DNA of 5,758 bases, from positions 1 through 5,758 of the forward strand of contig PMTB01000164.1 of NCBI GenBank assembly GCA_003167475.1, read 5' to 3'. This document shows positions 5,727 through 5,758 of this stretch, piece after piece (the stretch's first letter is position 1; the number at the start of each line of letters is the position of its first letter). The position numbers were made by a program, and so were the translations under genes. The notes below the pieces were generated by a model. That model did no database searches. It was given only the letters and a program-made list of their open reading frames with translations, and was not told where the DNA came from. Source of the stretch: a candidate division FCPU426 bacterium. GTDB lineage: Bacteria; Oederibacteriota; PGYV01; Palsa-1178.

Positions 5727-5758
5727 GTCATTGCGAGCCCTTCGACAAGCTCAGGGTG
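5727..5758. repeat. Composite palindromic repeat (GTCATTGCGAG plus CCTTCGACAAGCTCAGG type), cut by window edge
   Basis: The plus strand reads GTCATTGCGAGC, then CCTTCGACAAGCTCAGGGTG up to the last base. From memory, both halves are cores of short intergenic repeats seen in very many environmental bacterial genomes. Internal inverted pairs are GAGC/GCTC (5735-5738, 5749-5752) and CCCT/AGGG (5738-5741, 5753-5756). It lies about 50 bp upstream of the first MATE gene and probably extends past the window. Confidence 0.65.

Overview
All the protein-coding capacity I can support lies on the minus strand, as five genes. In transcription order (right to left) they are: two tandem MATE-family transporters (5678-4347 and 4346-2994), a Thr-linker lipoprotein with a FlgD-like C-terminal domain (2766-1771), a second Thr-linker lipoprotein with a beta-rich C-terminal half (1390-527), and the N-terminal third or so of a GT-C-type membrane glycosyltransferase (from 487 out of the left edge). 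The plus strand holds only shadow frames.

The organism looks like a Gram-negative (diderm) bacterium. The evidence is Shine-Dalgarno sites, lipobox signal peptides, and a FlgD-like/T9SS-like Ig domain ending a secreted protein. Strictly alternating Thr linkers combined with such C-terminal domains, and intergenic palindromes, are what I would expect in a little-studied environmental lineage (Elusimicrobiota, Omnitrophota or Goldbacteria-like). That placement is inference. No RNA gene, CRISPR array, transposase or phage gene is visible.

Right part (2994-5758): two paralogous multidrug/organic-ion antiporters abut with no spacer (TAG directly followed by ATG) and are probably translationally coupled. 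A composite palindromic repeat of a type widespread in environmental genomes sits about 50 bp upstream of the first one.

Middle (1391-2993): the larger lipoprotein gene starts with TTG and is flanked by three copies of a small hairpin repeat (1621, 1705, 2879). These copies differ by compensatory changes in the stem. Both lipoprotein genes are preceded by nearly the same promoter (23 of 31 positions identical, -35/-10 with a 16 bp spacer).

Left part (1-1390): lipoprotein gene and glycosyltransferase gene are 39 bp apart and probably co-transcribed. Both lipoproteins carry tracts in which every second residue is Thr or Ser for 50-60 residues. A GT-C glycosyltransferase next door raises the possibility that it modifies these tracts, or makes the glycan that is put on them. 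This is the most interesting testable idea here, but it rests on context only.
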